From positions 11,982,777 through 12,046,776 of the forward strand of contig CM060856.1 in assembly GCA_030737835.1 (NCBI GenBank): a DNA stretch of 64,000 bases. Direction: 5' to 3'. A program made the translations under genes and the position numbers. This stretch comes from Acorus gramineus (lineage: Eukaryota > Streptophyta > Magnoliopsida > Acorales > Acoraceae). Positions 12,482 to 26,767 of the stretch are shown here, piece by piece (position 1 is the first letter of the stretch; each line of letters begins with the position of its first letter). The notes beneath the pieces are model-generated. The model did no database searches and had not been told where the DNA came from. It was given only the letters and a program-made list of their open reading frames with translations.

Positions 12482-14448
12482 TCTTTCTTTTGTTCCAAAC
12501 CAATATTTCTTGTGTGTGTTTTTTTGGTTCTCACATTTTCTTATTTATCTTGGAAGTTGGAACATACTTCTTAGCTCTTAAAGCAACCTCGAAAAGGATT
12601 TCAAAAGGACTTATGAAAGACTCCAAAAGTGTTTTTGGTGGTGCGAATCTCTAAGCGTCGAATGTACGGATCTCTAAGCGTCGGCAGAAGAAAGGACGAG
12701 TGCACAGGAGGATTTGAACTTCAATTATGAAGCACTTTCAAAAGGTATAAATAAGAGAACCAACTTTAATTTTCATGGTAACATACATAGTAACATATTT
12801 AGAAACAAATTTCTTTTGTGTTGAAATACCCCAAAATTAAATCACCCTCATCAAAACTTTAAGAGCAATAGTTTTACTGCTTTAAGTTGTTTTTTTTTTT
12901 TATATATGATTGGTGATCTTATGAGTTAGATTTTGATTCAACCCTAAAAATTGTTGGGAAAAGATGAAATTTTAAGGTCTGGTTGGTGGGATTATAGGAA
13001 GTAATTTTGGGATTTTCAAGGATGGAAAAAAGAGAGAAGGGAATGAAAGTATTACAAAGGGTGCTGTTTGGTTGTCGAATTACACAATTTTTGTGTTTAT
13101 AGGAAGCTGTTTTTATAATCGTGCAACTAAATAGTTTTACTGTAGTAGCTTCTTTCAGACATATTTTAGGTAAATAGTATTCAAAAGTTACGATTTTCAA
13201 AAACTGGGAAATTGAATATTTTGTAAAATCAGTCTTAAAACTTAGATTCCTATCGAATCAGTTTTGTAATTGCATAAACAAACGCATTTTGAATTGATGC
13301 AATTCAAACCCAATCAGATTTCTCTTGAACAAATAAAATATGGCCACGAAATAATCACAATAAATATTCATTGTCAAGTCATATTTATTTATTTATTTTT
13401 GAATGGTTGATGGAAATTCATCTAGTCCGACGGTTTTAAAGCTGTCAACATGTAAGCGTAGGGTTAATTTTTCTTTTAACAATTTTTTTAAAATTATTGT
13501 ATTGATTTTAATTTTTGCAATTTTGATATAGACAAAAATGTAGATTTTACTGCTAGTAAAATTATTCTGGGTATTTGATCACCTTTACATGAACTAATAC
13601 ACTCTCTCCGATTGATATGGGTCTACGTAGTGCACTGATTAAAAGAAGTTTGTTTGGGCGGCTTAAAAGGAGTGTTATCAATGGGGTTATGTCTGGCTTG
13701 GAAGATCTCAGCCGTCTATCCGATAGTTTTGTGCGATCCTTTATAATGAGATTGAACTTTTCTTTCTTTTTTTTTTTTTTGAAAGAGCTGGATCTTTTAA
13801 GAGAACGGTTATGCCCATTAACCAAACCCTCAACTCCACCAACCAAATTTTTTTGGTAGGTGGATTCAAATATATTTGAGTGTTTTGTTTTTCTAAGAAA
13901 AAAAAAAAAGTGAAAACAACGGTTTAGAAAAGCAGAAATTTCAACCGCGGTATCATAAGAATCCATGAGTTTGAATCACTCATTCAAACGCTATTTTAAT
14001 AAATAAAGAGTTTTGTTACACAATTTTTTTCCTAATCTCAAATTCAGTCTCTTATACATTGCAACATACACTAACATTAATCGAAAAAATTTTGATTTTT
14101 TTTTTATAAATGGATTCATACTATAAAAAAATATATGCTATTAGATGAGTTATGTTATTTTAAAAAAAATCAAAATGTATATCAACTGGAATAAAAACTA
14201 GAAAAGGGATCATACGATGTAATATTATCAGTGAATAAATGATTTAGGGCTAGGGAAAAAGAAGAGTCTATCCATGTAGAATATATCACCCATATATACG
14301 TGTTCTATCACTGCCCATAAAGTTGAATATGCCCATAAATCCAACATATCACCCATAACTATGCATGTGTTCTATCCATGTAGAACCTCTCCCAACCTGT
14401 TCCATGCTTACAAGGAAGCCTCGGCCGATCACTGTGGACACCAACATT
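12482..14448. other. spacer between helicase copies 2 and 3
   Basis: Duplicate of spacer 6353-8257. It holds about 71 bases (near 13627-13697) that are missing from the first spacer. No gene is supported. Confidence 0.6.
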
Positions 14449-17400
14449 TTATCCATCCAACGCAGACAGATTAAGTGATGAAGCCATGAAATCCGAAAGC
14501 TCTTCCACCATTGAATTGGCCTTTTGAGGCTTCTTGGCCCTCCATGACTTGGACGATTCACATTTCATATCTAAATCAAGCTGTTTCAAACTATTTTTTG
14601 ACCTTGATGGTTTCTTAGGAGAATCAAGAACTGCTACTTTTGCCTTCACCTTTGCAGTAAAGGCTTCCTGGAAGAGAACAAATAAATGTAAGTTTATACA
14701 ATGCAAACATGTTCACTGAAATTAACAAGCTTTACCTTTCTTTCAGTTCTGGTGAAACTTGGAGAACCATCGGACTGTTTAATTGCGTTGGACAGACGTT
14801 CGTCGTCAACATTGTAAAAGCATCCTCGATCCTTCGCGTCTTTGACGAGTTTTCCCCATATGGATCTACTTCTGCTTAAAGTAGGCTCATTTCCTAGTAC
14901 CCACAAGCAGTGCCTGAAACAGAGGAAAAACACACACCATCCACAATAAATCAAAGTATTACTACTGATTGGAACAGAATCAGGCATCATTGTTGTCGTT
15001 CTACCTCGCCCTTGTCAAGGCCACGTTCGTTCGCCTAGGATTCTTAAGAAAACCAATTGAACCATGATTGCTGGATCTCACTGTGGATATTATAATCACA
15101 TCCTCCTCACTTCCTTGAAACCCATCGATGGACTTCACCTTCACAGTGAAATCTCTCTGATTCTTGTATGTTTTTCCAAGCTTGTCTTGAAGCGCCTCGA
15201 CTTGCGCCTTGTAAGGCGAAATGACCCCAACCGATAGTGGCCTTCTAGTTGTAGCAGATGCTGTGACAATGATGATTAGTAAAGCACATATAATCAACAA
15301 ATCATTATCAAGATTTGAAATTGAAGACGCCAACCTTTAGAAAGGATTTTAATGATATTCAAGACCACAGCAACCTCTGCCATGTTCTTCCTGCTCCGGC
15401 CCCACTGATCAAACTCCTCTCTCCCCCGTTTCACATTTATGAACAAATAAGTCCCGTACATGCGCCCATCAAGGTATCGCCTTTCGTAGCTCTTGTGGAT
15501 GACGTTAGGACCATCCGAAATCTTGTTGTCGTAAAACATGGCGTTGGGGAACCTGCTAATGGATGGGTGCATCCTATACTGCACATTGAGGAGCTGTTTC
15601 GTATGACCCAAAGAACTCAACCTCTCAAACAGGCTTATCCCAAAATTGGCTTGCTCGCATACCTGCAATAGAACATACATACCCATTTTTCAGAAAAATA
15701 ACAACACAAAACAAAGCGTGACATTAGATTTGCAGACCTTGCTTTGAACCATCGCGGGTAACTGACATTCATCTCCGATGAGGATGGCGTGTTGTACACC
15801 AGAAAGTTGTAGTGGAATCAATGCTTCACATTCCTTCAATTGTGCTGCCTCATCAATCACTAGTAGTTTCAATGGTTCTTTTAGTTCCACTCGATGCAAT
15901 TTGAACGAACTGCAGACGGTGCAGAAGATGAGAGTAGCCCTTCCCAAGCAGTACTCTATTATGGAAGTTATCCCAGAATAACTGGGCAGTTCCAGTGTCT
16001 CAAGCAGGCGCTTGAGAATCGAATGGCATTCGATGAACTCTAACGCCTTGACCAATACAAATTTTGATGCATCGACACCCTCAGAAAGAGTGAACAGCTT
16101 TTCCAACTCAACTTTGGAAATTTTGCTTTTTTGCAACCATTTGTCAAGGGACCTAAGCAAATTGCACGCTGTCTCCATGTCTTTGAAGCCGGAATCTGAG
16201 ATGGAAAAGCTTGGTATATGAGTCCATAGTATTTCGAGGCATTCAATCAGACTCTTTGAGCAAACTCGAAACCTCTGCTGCATAAAACTCTTAAAATCCA
16301 AACACCTCATGTCTTCTTTTTGCTTCTTTTTCTTCCCCTTCTTATTCTTCAAATACATCTTGTACTGCAAAACGCCACCCTCAAGAAGATCGATCACCGA
16401 GACCAAGCGATGCCTCCAACCCGTGGCAGGAACAAAGCAGTGCTGGAGCTTCTTCGCGCGGTTTTCAAGGAACACATCTTCAATGTACTCATTGATTTCC
16501 ATTCTATCCTCGTTTCCGAACAGAGCTATGTCTCCCAACCTGTGCCTACGCTCAGGGGACGAGTCCCTGACCACTCGAAGCAAGCGAGACGCTACTTCCA
16601 AGACTGCTATGTTCGTCGGCGCGCAAGTGAGGGTCTTGCATTTCATCTTCAGTAGAGCCCATAAAAGAACACTAATCGTTTTAGTCTTTCCGGTTCCCGG
16701 CGGTCCCCAAATGAGGTTAATCAAATTCGTGTGATTGCACTTTCTCGCTGAAATACAAGTTAAAACTGCACCCAATTGAGATTCATTCAAGCCATGTGAT
16801 TGTAGGCTCGCAACATCGACAATGCCATCAAAGGCTCCAAATGAACAACACAAATTACATCCTGTCGGAGTCTGTGATGTCAAAATAAAAAACTTATCAG
16901 TACTAGACTACCTAGTAGAGTTATGTTGCATTGTATGTGATGTACCTCAGAATTGGTGCATAAGATCTGTTTTACAAGGCTAAGATTTCTTCTCTTCGGT
17001 TCCAAGACGTCCACATTCAGCGCGGACCATATGCGACTATTCGTTGTGATATTCATGAGCGAGACCACGAAAAGCAGTCTCGGTTCGCTCTGCCTCTCAC
17101 CGTACTCACCGGTTTCAATGCCCTTCGAAACCTCGACAATGTAATGACCGGGTGGAAGATCCTCATCAAATTCACCTCCCTTGGTGACCAACCCAATATT
17201 GTAGGATTTCCCGAACCGGGTTAGATCGGACAAATGAGAAGGTCTCACGTTCGACAGAGCAAACAAGTCCCCTACATGAGGTAAGTCGTTTTTCTTCTTG
17301 TCTTGGAGATCTACATCTACTATGATGGTGTACCTTAAATCTTTGGCTGACTTTGTTTCGACACGATGTATTTTGGTGAAAGGGAGTCTAGAGAACCCCA

Positions 17401-18087
17401 ACATGCATGAACACAATTCGGCCCGAGTTTCTTCGATCAGTGGGTTGACATATGATTTCAAATACTGGCCCACTGAATTGAATGTTTTTGGGATTTTGGT
17501 TACCTGTTATGATTTACACAGATAATAATGAACACAAACTTGGTGTTGATTGCAAGATAACATGGATGAACAAGAGAGGTTTCAAGCATGTCATTATTGA
17601 AAATTAAATGATCGCAAGTGCATGGTGTTGGGCGTTCGATGCACTCAATCATTCATGCATTCATATTCTAGTATATGAATTTTTAATCAAATATATATAC
17701 TCCATTAAAAAAAATGCAAGTAAGGCCTATATTGAAGCCTTAATATATATTTCATTTTTTATTTGTTTATGTCATTCGATATATGTAGACCTGCAAAAAA
17801 ATTAAAATGTGTTGAGACTGAAAAAAAATGACTCCAAGAACAATCATCCTTCACATTTTTCATTGATGTAACAAAAATCACAGCTCCTTGAAAGGGTTCC
17901 GAAAAATAACTTGATATATGATGTATTAAATAATCAAAACAAAGCACCCAAATAGTTTACTAACCTTGCCCTGGAAGAGCTTCTCATTAAGAATGTCATC
18001 CAAAGACCAGGAGAAAACCAAACTCACCAAGTCCATCTCTTTCTTTTCCTTTCCCTTAACCTCCTTCCTCTTCCACCCCTTCTCCAT
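14449..18087 (-). CDS. SEN1/UPF1-like superfamily-1 helicase, tandem copy 3
   Basis: Seven exons join to 931 codons plus stop: 18087-17965, 17503-16946, 16871-15738, 15662-15335, 15260-15005, 14913-14736, 14667-14449. Exon 3 merges what are exons 3 and 4 in copies 1 and 2. The start differs: the ATG used by copies 1 and 2 reads ATT here, so translation should begin four codons later at the next in-frame ATG, which I used. One donor is the weaker GTCTGC after AAG at 15738. All SF1 helicase motifs are present. The 5' two thirds diverge clearly from copies 1 and 2 (lysine-rich [10 protein letters not shown] segment), while the 3' third is almost identical to copy 2. Confidence 0.87.
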
Positions 18088-19735
18088 CTTGTTTTCCAAT
18101 TCCCTTCTTTAGTTTCCAAGTTATATCAAGTCTTAAGTTTCTTGTGTTTCTTTTGTTCTAAAACTCTACTTTCTGTCTTGGAACCTATTCTTCTTCTTAG
18201 CTCGTAAGAAACCTCGAAAAGGAGTTAAAAAGTTTCCAATGACTCAGAAAGTGTTTTGGTCGGATGTACGGATCTCTGGGTCGCGTAGGGGAGGGGAACG
18301 TGAGCGTCTTGAAGCTCTCTAAATTATGAGCAGCTTTTATATATTAAATTAAAAAAAAATGCTTTCAGGGAACATATATAGCAACAGATTTAAACATTTG
18401 TTTTGGATTAAAAACATATACAACACAAACACTAATGATATCACATGAGTCATTGTTAAAGTTGAGACGGACGTAATAGTCTTTCCACCTACAATATTTT
18501 AAAAATGACACAACACACCTTGGGTCATTGTAAGTTATTCGGTTTGATATACTCTAATTCAAACCATGATGTTTAATTTGATCCAAGACGTGCTCTCCAA
18601 TACCATTTAATTGACAATAATTTAATTTTCTTATCCATCGTAAATATCATAAATACACAACAAAAAAATATATCATAGATAAACAACATTCACGTAGATA
18701 ATCACATAAGTTAATTGAATTTTCACATATCCAAAACAGTCTTCCTTGTTCAACATTTATATATCCAAATTCAACTAATCAACACGTCAATATTATATTT
18801 TGGCTTTTGAACAATGTGTGTGAGTAAAAAATGTACTAATGTGAATGTGTTAGTTGATTGAATTTAGATGTGTACATGTTAAACAAAGAAAATTATTATG
18901 TCAATAATAGGTTTTCATTTGCGAAAAAAAAAATAATGTATTGGATTTGTGAATGTGTATGATAGGCTGAATATGTGAATGTTGAATTAAGTTGTATGAT
19001 TATGTATGCGAATGTTATTTATTTATGATATATTTATTTGTTGTGTATTTATAATATTTATGATGGATAAGAAAATAAAATTATTGTCGATTGGATAGTG
19101 TTGGGTGACACATATTGGGTCATAATAGACACCCCAATTTAACTCAGAGTGTGTCAAACTAAACAACTTAAGGTGACGCAATGTATGTCACGCCACTTAT
19201 AAATGAAGACATACCACTTATAAATGGAGAGATCAAGACCCTCTATCCAAAAGTTGGGTTCAACCATGTACAATAAAATACCTTATATTTTTATTCGAAA
19301 ATGTGGGGTGGAGGCTGAGTGGGGAGAAAATCTTGGTACGACTACGAAGACTTTGTTTGAATTGCATGGAAATTGGAAGATGCACCAGATCTATGATTCA
19401 AAGAAATGGATTTGGGTTGTCCAAAAATAAAAATAAAAAAGAATGGATTTGGGAGGATTAACCATCGAGTGTACAAAGACTAACAAATATGTACCGTGAA
19501 TTTTATTTTATTTTTTTCTAACCAAAAAAAAAATGTACCGAGAATTGCTTGCTAACTTCAATTGAACATGGAAATCGAGTACGAAAGCTTATACAACATT
19601 TTTCTTCGTATAAAGAGTCAAAACATTTAAAACTCAATTTCAAAAGTCTCTCTAAATCCTTCCCTCGCTACATTTTTTTCTAACAGACTCCCTATGGGTG
19701 GAGAGTCAAATTAATATTGTTTAACTCTGTGACAT
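18088..19735. other. spacer upstream of helicase copy 3
   Basis: Similarity to the upstream region of copies 1 and 2 fades near 18300. Beyond that the DNA is AT-rich with no supported gene. Two stretches around 18600-18800 and 18850-19090 are partly reverse complements of each other (words such as aatatcataaatacacaac and gttgtgtatttataatattt), so a decayed foldback or MITE is possible. Confidence 0.45.
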
Positions 19736-20360
19736 ATCTGGAAAGGCCAGAATCGATGGGTGTATAATGGGGGATTGGATTCCCCAGCAGAGATTATAGA
19801 TCGAGTGAGAGGGCATGTTAAGGAGATTGGACAAGTTAACTGTTGTCCTTCAACGTTTGAACAAGGTATGCCATGGAATGTTTTTCCACTGTCTAGAGTG
19901 ATTTGGAAAAGGGGTTTTCAGACCACGAGCTTTGGAATGGATGTGGCTTTTCACAGATGGTAGTGCTCATCCACAAACATGGATGGCTGGATCAGGTTAT
20001 ATACTGATTTGGCCAAGTCCCTTTGTTGTTCTTGTGGCAAGATGTGCAGGATGGCCTTGGAGATGCACGTTTATGGTAGAGATTGGGGCCGTTTACTTGG
20101 GGCTTCTTATGACTCAGCATATTGGTAGTGCACGAGCAATTTATATATGCTCTGATTCAGCCTCTATAGTCTCCTTGCTGTCATCTTCAAAGGTGTCACC
20201 TATTCATCTGCGGTATATTGGAGAATTGCTGTCGAAAATGAAACAAGAAGGTTGTTTAGTTAGGGTGGTGAAAATGAATCATGAATTGGTGAAGCCTGCT
20301 AATGTGCTAGCTCGAAATGCAAGACAAGTGCAAGTTGCTTGCCATTTTGTTGAAGGATAG
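19736..20360 (+). pseudogene. non-LTR retrotransposon RNase H domain fragment
   Basis: The first frame (19736 to about 19960) reads IWKGQNRWVYNGG then SPAEIIDRVRGHVKEI, the linker usual before the RNase H domain of plant LINE-type elements. A frameshift near 19935 leads into a 142-codon frame with FTDGS, an acidic residue in EIGAVYLGL, and YICSDSASIVSLL, matching the RNase H catalytic D-E-D pattern (RVT_3-like). The tail NHELVKPANVLARNAR fits the last RNase H motif. No reverse transcriptase or endonuclease precedes it, so this is a 5'-truncated, frameshifted relic. Confidence 0.7.
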
Positions 20361-22469
20361 ATGAGTATCTAGTATGGTTAGAAGTCATTTAAATCCCATC
20401 ATGAATGTTAGGATATACTTACGAGAACAATTAATGTTGTAACAATTGTATTCCAAAATTTATTTTGTTTTTTTATAACGGATGGACCTCCCTGTGTACT
20501 CCGAAACCTACATAAATACACAAAGGGTAGCTTTTGACTATTGTGATATGGTCACTAGTAGATAGAAAATAAATTTTCATTTAAAATAAACTTTTAAATT
20601 GAGTTTTTTTAGATATACATCTGGATTTGGATTAAGTATGATTCATGCCTGTCTAATTTTATTTCATGTTTATAGTGCGGTATTGATTGGTTGTCTGTTT
20701 TGTTTTTTAACAGATTGTTAATTGTGAACGATTGAATATACTGCAAGGAAAAACAAAAGAACTCCAGAGACATTTGGTTAGTGCTTTAAAAAAGAAAAAG
20801 AAAAAAAGTAAGTGTAGTTTTTATAAAGTAAACTACTTGTCAAATTGATGAGATTCTAAAAATCCAAAGTGGATTCTTTAGTTAACTTTTGGGCGGCCTC
20901 GTCTATTTCTATCTTCTTATCTTTTTATTATCTTTTTTTATTTTGTTTTTTTTGTCCTGTTTCTCATCTACTTTGGATACTGTCTATTTTTTATCAATTT
21001 TAAATGAAAATATTTACATTAACGCTAATTTGTTTTTACTAGTGATCATCATGTCTAAAAATAACATGCTAATTTTTTTTTAATTATATTGCATATTTTT
21101 TGTCAAATATATTTGGTTAATACGGTTATAATAAATTCATATGACTTTTGTATGTATAATATTTTTTTTTATCGTAATATATATGGATTGAAATTAGGAC
21201 GATAAAAAAATGTACTTAATATTTTCTTTATTGTATTATTATGTTGTGATTGATTAATAATGATTGTTCACATTAATATTATATTTGATTTTTTGAATAA
21301 TATGATGTTAGGTGTGTTTTTGTCTGATGCGTAACTTGGGCAAATTGAATTTGACTTAACTCAATATTTGATTGGGTTTGGGTTAGAGTTTCTAGTAACC
21401 TAATTCAGGTTGAATTTAAGTTTGAATATTTAATTAACTTGAACTCTACCAACATCCAAAATAGAGAATGATAAATCTAAATGTTTTAAATCAATTTTAA
21501 ATTGTTTAATTTGTGAAATAAAAGTTAAATTGTTCAATTCTAAGATCACTTTTATAGTTTCATTTCTTTAATATCCAAATAAAAATATTTCTAATTTTTT
21601 ATCTTTTTTTTATTTTATTTTTGCGAAGTGTCGACACTTACAAAATTTTAATGTTTAAAATAATACATTTTTTAAACCAAATTTGACCAACCTGAGTACA
21701 AATCTAATTCAACTAAACTCAATCGAAATCAAACTCACTATAGTAGATCATTCTCGGATAGTCAAAATTAGGGATGGGATCGAAGTTTTCAAAAGGTAAA
21801 GATCGTATTTGACGCCGCAGGACAAGAGGGGGTGACCGGATCTATGTCGATGGTGTATATTTTCCTAGCTGGGACTGTGATTGATGATCCTCTTCAGGTA
21901 ATACTAGTTGGTGGTGGATCTATCGGGTTTGGGTTTTGAAAGAAACAATGGAAAAAAAAGAGTCGGGTAATTTTTTAGTTTTTATAAGGGTGAAATGATC
22001 ATTTGAGCTACTAGTGTTCGTTTTCAAAATACTAGCTTCTCCAACTCAAAATAAAAAACAGCCCAAAACAGATTACCAAACATGCCCGTATGAAAATGAA
22101 GTGGAATAGTTGGATTGTTAGGCTTGGGGATGGAATAAGAATTAGGAAGCAAGGCCATCTCCTTTGTAAACACACGAATAACATGATAACTTCCAGAAGC
22201 AAATATCAGCTTGTCAATTCTTTTATAACATGATAAACTCCAGAAGCACATAAATATCAAATAGGCTCCTAAGACAAAATCTCATCACATACAAATACAC
22301 TCCCGATGGGGACAATGATTGCTTGATCCCCTACATAACACATTGTTTTTGCGCCCCCCCCCCCCCCCCCCAAAAAAAAAAAAGCTATATAATTCAATTC
22401 AAACCACTGGGAGTCATCTGCGCAAATAACTTAATGATTCAACAACCAAAAAAAAAAAAAGAATAACTC
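20361..22469. other. AT-rich spacer
   Basis: No gene is supported. A small open frame at 20889-21083 is a T-rich hydrophobic translation and probably chance. C and A homopolymers occur near the end. Confidence 0.55.
22354..22383. repeat. C18-A12 homopolymer junction
   Basis: Eighteen C are followed by twelve A, just downstream of the NDC1-type gene. Similar C-to-A junctions occur at 40305-40335 and 46680-46707. Confidence 0.9.
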
Positions 22470-25400
22470 TCACGTGGCACGGAAATCTAGGAAGAGCCTC
22501 AGCTTTTGCACCAGCGTTTCTTGGTTTCCATAAAGTATCTTTCCATTGTCGATCCAATACTTCTCCAGAACTGATGCTTTGGCATTCGCCTGCATCTCGT
22601 CGTAGAAAACACCAACTATTTCATAGATGGAAGTTCTGAGGACATCTGCCATCACATAGGCTCTGCTTTGCAAAGCAACACCTCTCTTTCTAGGCATGGC
22701 GCCCACTGCCCAGTCTTTCCTCCCCGTGTTTGCGGTCGCCCACCTGATGCTTGCTGGACCCATGAAATGTGTGGGTTGTGGGTTCGTCTTCTTCCCCAGG
22801 CAAGCTTCAACTGAGAGAAGGCAAGATAATAGTGTTGAAATGACTGACGCATTGCATCCGCTAATCTGAGCAACTCCAAACCTATCCTCAATGTGTGAGC
22901 ATGTTGTCAGGGCCGCCACTGTCCTTGCACACCATGTGCATAGCTGTGCAAAATAGCATAATCAGTTTATGGGATCAATTATATACATTGGGGAAGAAAA
23001 GAACAAAAATAATTGAGATAGATTTGGATCCATCCAATAAACCAGTATTTGATAAGACTCATTGAATTGATATATAATTATACATACAATCCTTCTATAA
23101 ATTGAGATAACAGAAGATAAGTTAATCTTACTCTTTAAGATGATATTTTAATATCTCAGTGGATACTCCATGGAAACTCATCAAAAAACCATGAAGTTTT
23201 CAAATTCTGTTTTCTTCTTGTAAAATTTTCACTATTTCCACATTTTCCAGGTCAAATTAACAGCTCTTATACACAATATTGCTGTTGATGATGAAAAACA
23301 GATATACTTGAGCACAGAGATTGACATCAATCACACTATTACATAATGTATGAAATACATTATATGTAAAAGAGGGTGAAAGTATCACATGTTCCGGATC
23401 ACCATAAATTAAACATAGTGATGAAGAGACAATCAGTGATGCTATGAAAAGTCTTGAATGAATAATATCGTGTAATTGTCTAGATGGACTGATGTTTTGG
23501 CAGTCAACTCCTTTTGTGGATACTGATGGACAAGAAAAAATTTGCACAGAAGAAATTGATAACACAGCTAAAATCCATCCCTGAACATATTTTAGTTTGC
23601 GCTCAAGCTCTAAAAACAGCTGTAAAACAGATGAAAAATCCTTGACATGCAAATCATCAATTCATAACTAGCTAACATAACAACAATCTATAGAAAAATG
23701 GCACAAGAACTCTATAACCTCATGATCACCAAGCAACAGCATGCTGATGGAATCAAATAAAACCAAGATCAAAAACCTAAAAAAGTTCTATTGTATGCCA
23801 TCTTTCCCTAGAACCCTATCTTGGGTACCTGCATATTTCAGGTTTCGCTCAACATAGTAACAAATCATGCGCTTAGCAATGCAAAATGCTCTATAACTTT
23901 GATGACAACCTGAAAAAGAACGTTGTGTATGTATAATTACTTTTCTGGTATTCTGAATTACAGAAAACAAAATATAATGCCAAAAATAGAAATATGCTTG
24001 CATTGCATCCATCGTTTGAGCAAGATAGAAGTACCTGGAAGTCATTTAGTGCCTCCTGCAGCTTGGCATCCATGCTGATATCCATGGGTGAGCATAACTG
24101 TCTGGACAGGAGATCTTCCTTGTCAGCTGAACAATTTCCCAATCCGTCACCTAGATTTGATGTGAGCTCTTCAAGAGGCCTCAAGCATACAGAGACTATA
24201 CGTCTATAAGTCTCACCACTTTCTTCAAAAAAGGCAGCCCGTCGCCAAGAATCAACATTGCTCTCAGAAACCAGACACAGATCAAGATAAGCGAGATAAT
24301 GAAAAAGGGATCTCTGACTGCTTTGTTCAAGAGCTGCAAGGAGAGGCTCGCTTGGATTTGTTTCAGCAGCAGCTGATCCCTGTGGCGGAGCAAAAATGCA
24401 CCTCCTCGTTTGAAGAACCTAAATCCAGACACACAGAATGGGGAAAAATAAACACAAAAAAGCAAACTTAGACAGATTAATCTTCTTTTAGATTTTTGAA
24501 CAAATATTTGGGAAAACAGGCATTGAACACCAAAACAAAATGAATAGATTTATAAAATATTTAGAAATAACCTGGTATAAATGATGATTTAGCTCCCAAC
24601 AAAAAGAAACAACATATGTTCCAAAGAAAAATTTGATCTGCCGAATAACGTATTCTAACAGCATGCTGTTTTCCTTCAACCTTTCAGGCAGAAATACCAG
24701 AACAAGGGTTGATAGCACGTAAGCTGGAATACACAGCCGTAGAGCTTGCTTCAAAGACGAAGAAATCCCCATCTTAAAGCTGTAAAATAGTGGACGCTGC
24801 AGATTTGACAAAATTTTAAAAATCAACAATTAGAAAGGGGGCCCCAGAAAACATACAGATCAACAAACTTCATTAGTGTTACAGCACACAAAAAGAGGGA
24901 AAGAATCACATAAAAAGGCTATGTTTATTCATGCACAGGCTTTTCTGTCAAAAATTCATCACGTCATGCAGACATGATTGATCTTCAGCCAATATTTCAT
25001 GAAACTGCAGATGAAGATTATCAACCATGTGTTGGCAAAGAGAACCAACAAGTTTGGCATGTAGGCAAAACTATTATATTCGATATCTTACAATGACAAA
25101 CTATTGAATGAGTATAATTTCTAAAACATGGATATGAAGAACAGAAGGGTATGTAAATCCACTATCATTTAACATCAAGAAATAATGTTATGCCTTATAG
25201 ATGTCTGATTCTCAAGATACCTACAACATATCTATATACATATATGCATACATAACACTAATGAATACATCATTTACTTTCACATGAAATTTACTTTAGG
25301 TGTCGATGCAGAACCATGGAATATGGCCATTAACAAATGGTCTATCAACTGCCAAAAAAATTTCAGAAAACCGCAAGTGGGGATTATCAGCCATGTCTAG

Positions 25401-26767
25401 GCAAAGAGAACCGAAAAGTTTACACATCGTCAAATCTATGGCATTTAATAATTCATCACTATGAACTGTTGAATGAGTATTATAATCTCTAACACATTGA
25501 AAGGAAGAACAGAGGGTACACAAATCTACTAGCATTTACATAAAAAAAATAATGTAAGGCCTTATAAACGTCTGATAAATCCATGATTTAAATATGTCTG
25601 CAAGCATATCTACAACATATCTACATACGTATATACACGTATAACATTTATAAATATATCATTCACCCCCACGTGGAATTTACTTTAAATGTTGGTTCTG
25701 AACTGTGTGATGTGACCATAAAAAATGTTAAGGAAAGCAGGTGACATTAGTTACCAAAACAATTATCTCCATCATCAGCTTGGCATGTAATGCTAAGCAA
25801 TTGTAAAAAACCTAAACTGACACTTCCAAGTTCCAACTCAATCTCACAGTTAGTCTACTATATTTGATGAATGGGTGCAACTTTATATCAAATCACAGGC
25901 AGTGGGTGTGGATGCTTCTTCTGTTTTTGCATATAAAAAAAATCCATGCATTCCATATAGAGAACATTCACAATAATTGCAAGACATCAATTTAAAGTAT
26001 ATGAACATGCAGCATAGTGGAAAAATCAGCTCATACAATATTGCCACAAAAGCACATGAAGCAAGCAAGTTTAATATCAGATGCTAGTTAAAGAAAAGCT
26101 CCTCTTTTTCATTACTCATAAAGACAAAGCATAAAAAATCTTGTGATTAGACAACCAAAACCCAATGAAAAGATCATCAGAATACATGCCCCCATCTGGG
26201 GTTCTCGTTTATTCATTAAATCTAACAAAAAATCAAATTATGAGAACAGATTGAAAACATGAAAAATCAAAAACCCTAACAAAAGATCACCTGCACAATC
26301 GGGAACGATAGAACCCACCGCCCCATATAAACATAATAAACCCCAAAGATAACCCCAAAAACAAACCCCCTCAACCCGAACCCCACCAATCTCAACCCAT
26401 CGATAGTCCTCCCGAAGACCGCCACCCCCGACAGAAACCCGGAAACACCAAAACCCACCACCGCCAAGACGAACCCCACAGTCCGCCTCGACCTGATCCG
26501 ATCGCCTCCTCCGGCACCGATGAGAGCCCTGAAGAGGCCGAGGGCGAGGTCGGAGGGGGAGGAGGAGGGAAGTGGGCGGGGTGAGGAGATGGTGGAGATG
26601 GAGAAGGAGAAGAGGAGGAGGGAGAGGTGGAAGGCGAGGAAGGAGAGCAGGAGCGAGAAGAGGGAGTCGGGGGTGGAGATGCGGAGGAGGAGGTAGACGG
26701 AGGTGGCGGAGATCGATTGCCATATCAGAAACCCCAGCCACCGATTTTTCACGGTTTCGCTGTTCAT
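22470..26767 (-). CDS. NDC1: NDC1-type transmembrane nucleoporin
   Basis: Four exons join in frame to 519 codons plus stop: 26767-26291, 24796-24572, 24418-24035, 22943-22470. NDC1 anchors nuclear pore complexes in the nuclear envelope. The N-terminal half has several hydrophobic spans (starting NRWLGFLIWQSISATSVYLL, then SLLLSFLAFHLSLLLFSFSI and others). The exon 2 protein continues with membrane-like segments. The C-terminal half is soluble and includes WCARTVAALT and EDRFGVAQISGCNASV, which I recognise as typical of plant Ndc1-Nup proteins (Arabidopsis At1g73240 by memory). Exon 1 is GC-rich with a proline-free serine/leucine stretch, then glycine-rich hydrophobic sequence. Intron 1 is about 1.5 kb and intron 3 about 1.1 kb. 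Extra small exons cannot be excluded, but the four-exon chain is continuous and plausible. Confidence 0.75.
24985..25695. repeat. diverged tandem duplication inside NDC1 intron 1
   Basis: Two related stretches, about 24999-25310 and 25365-25700, share ordered words such as ggcaaagagaacc, gaatgagtat, gccttata and caacatatctacata. They are clearly diverged. No coding function is visible. Confidence 0.65.

Larger units (their letters stand above)
8895..15086. repeat. tandem duplication unit 2 (~6.19 kb)
   Basis: Second unit of the helicase duplication. It carries the 5' part of copy 2, the spacer and the 3' part of copy 3. The junction of units lies between 8895 and 8920, bracketed by one base that matches copy 3 (8894) and one that matches copy 1 (8921). 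Confidence 0.75.

Noticed and set aside
13562-13966. 134-codon minus-strand open frame in the helicase spacer.
   Set aside because: Contains lysine and phenylalanine runs from A/T tracts. The twin region at 7480-7761 breaks differently, so it is not conserved coding.
23590-23905. Possible small extra exons of the NDC1-type gene (frames containing ELERKLKYVQ and YVERNLKYAG).
   Set aside because: No combination of acceptor, donor and phase fits the flanking exons, while direct joining of exon 24418-24035 to 22943-22470 keeps the frame and gives a natural protein. They may be an intronic repeat.
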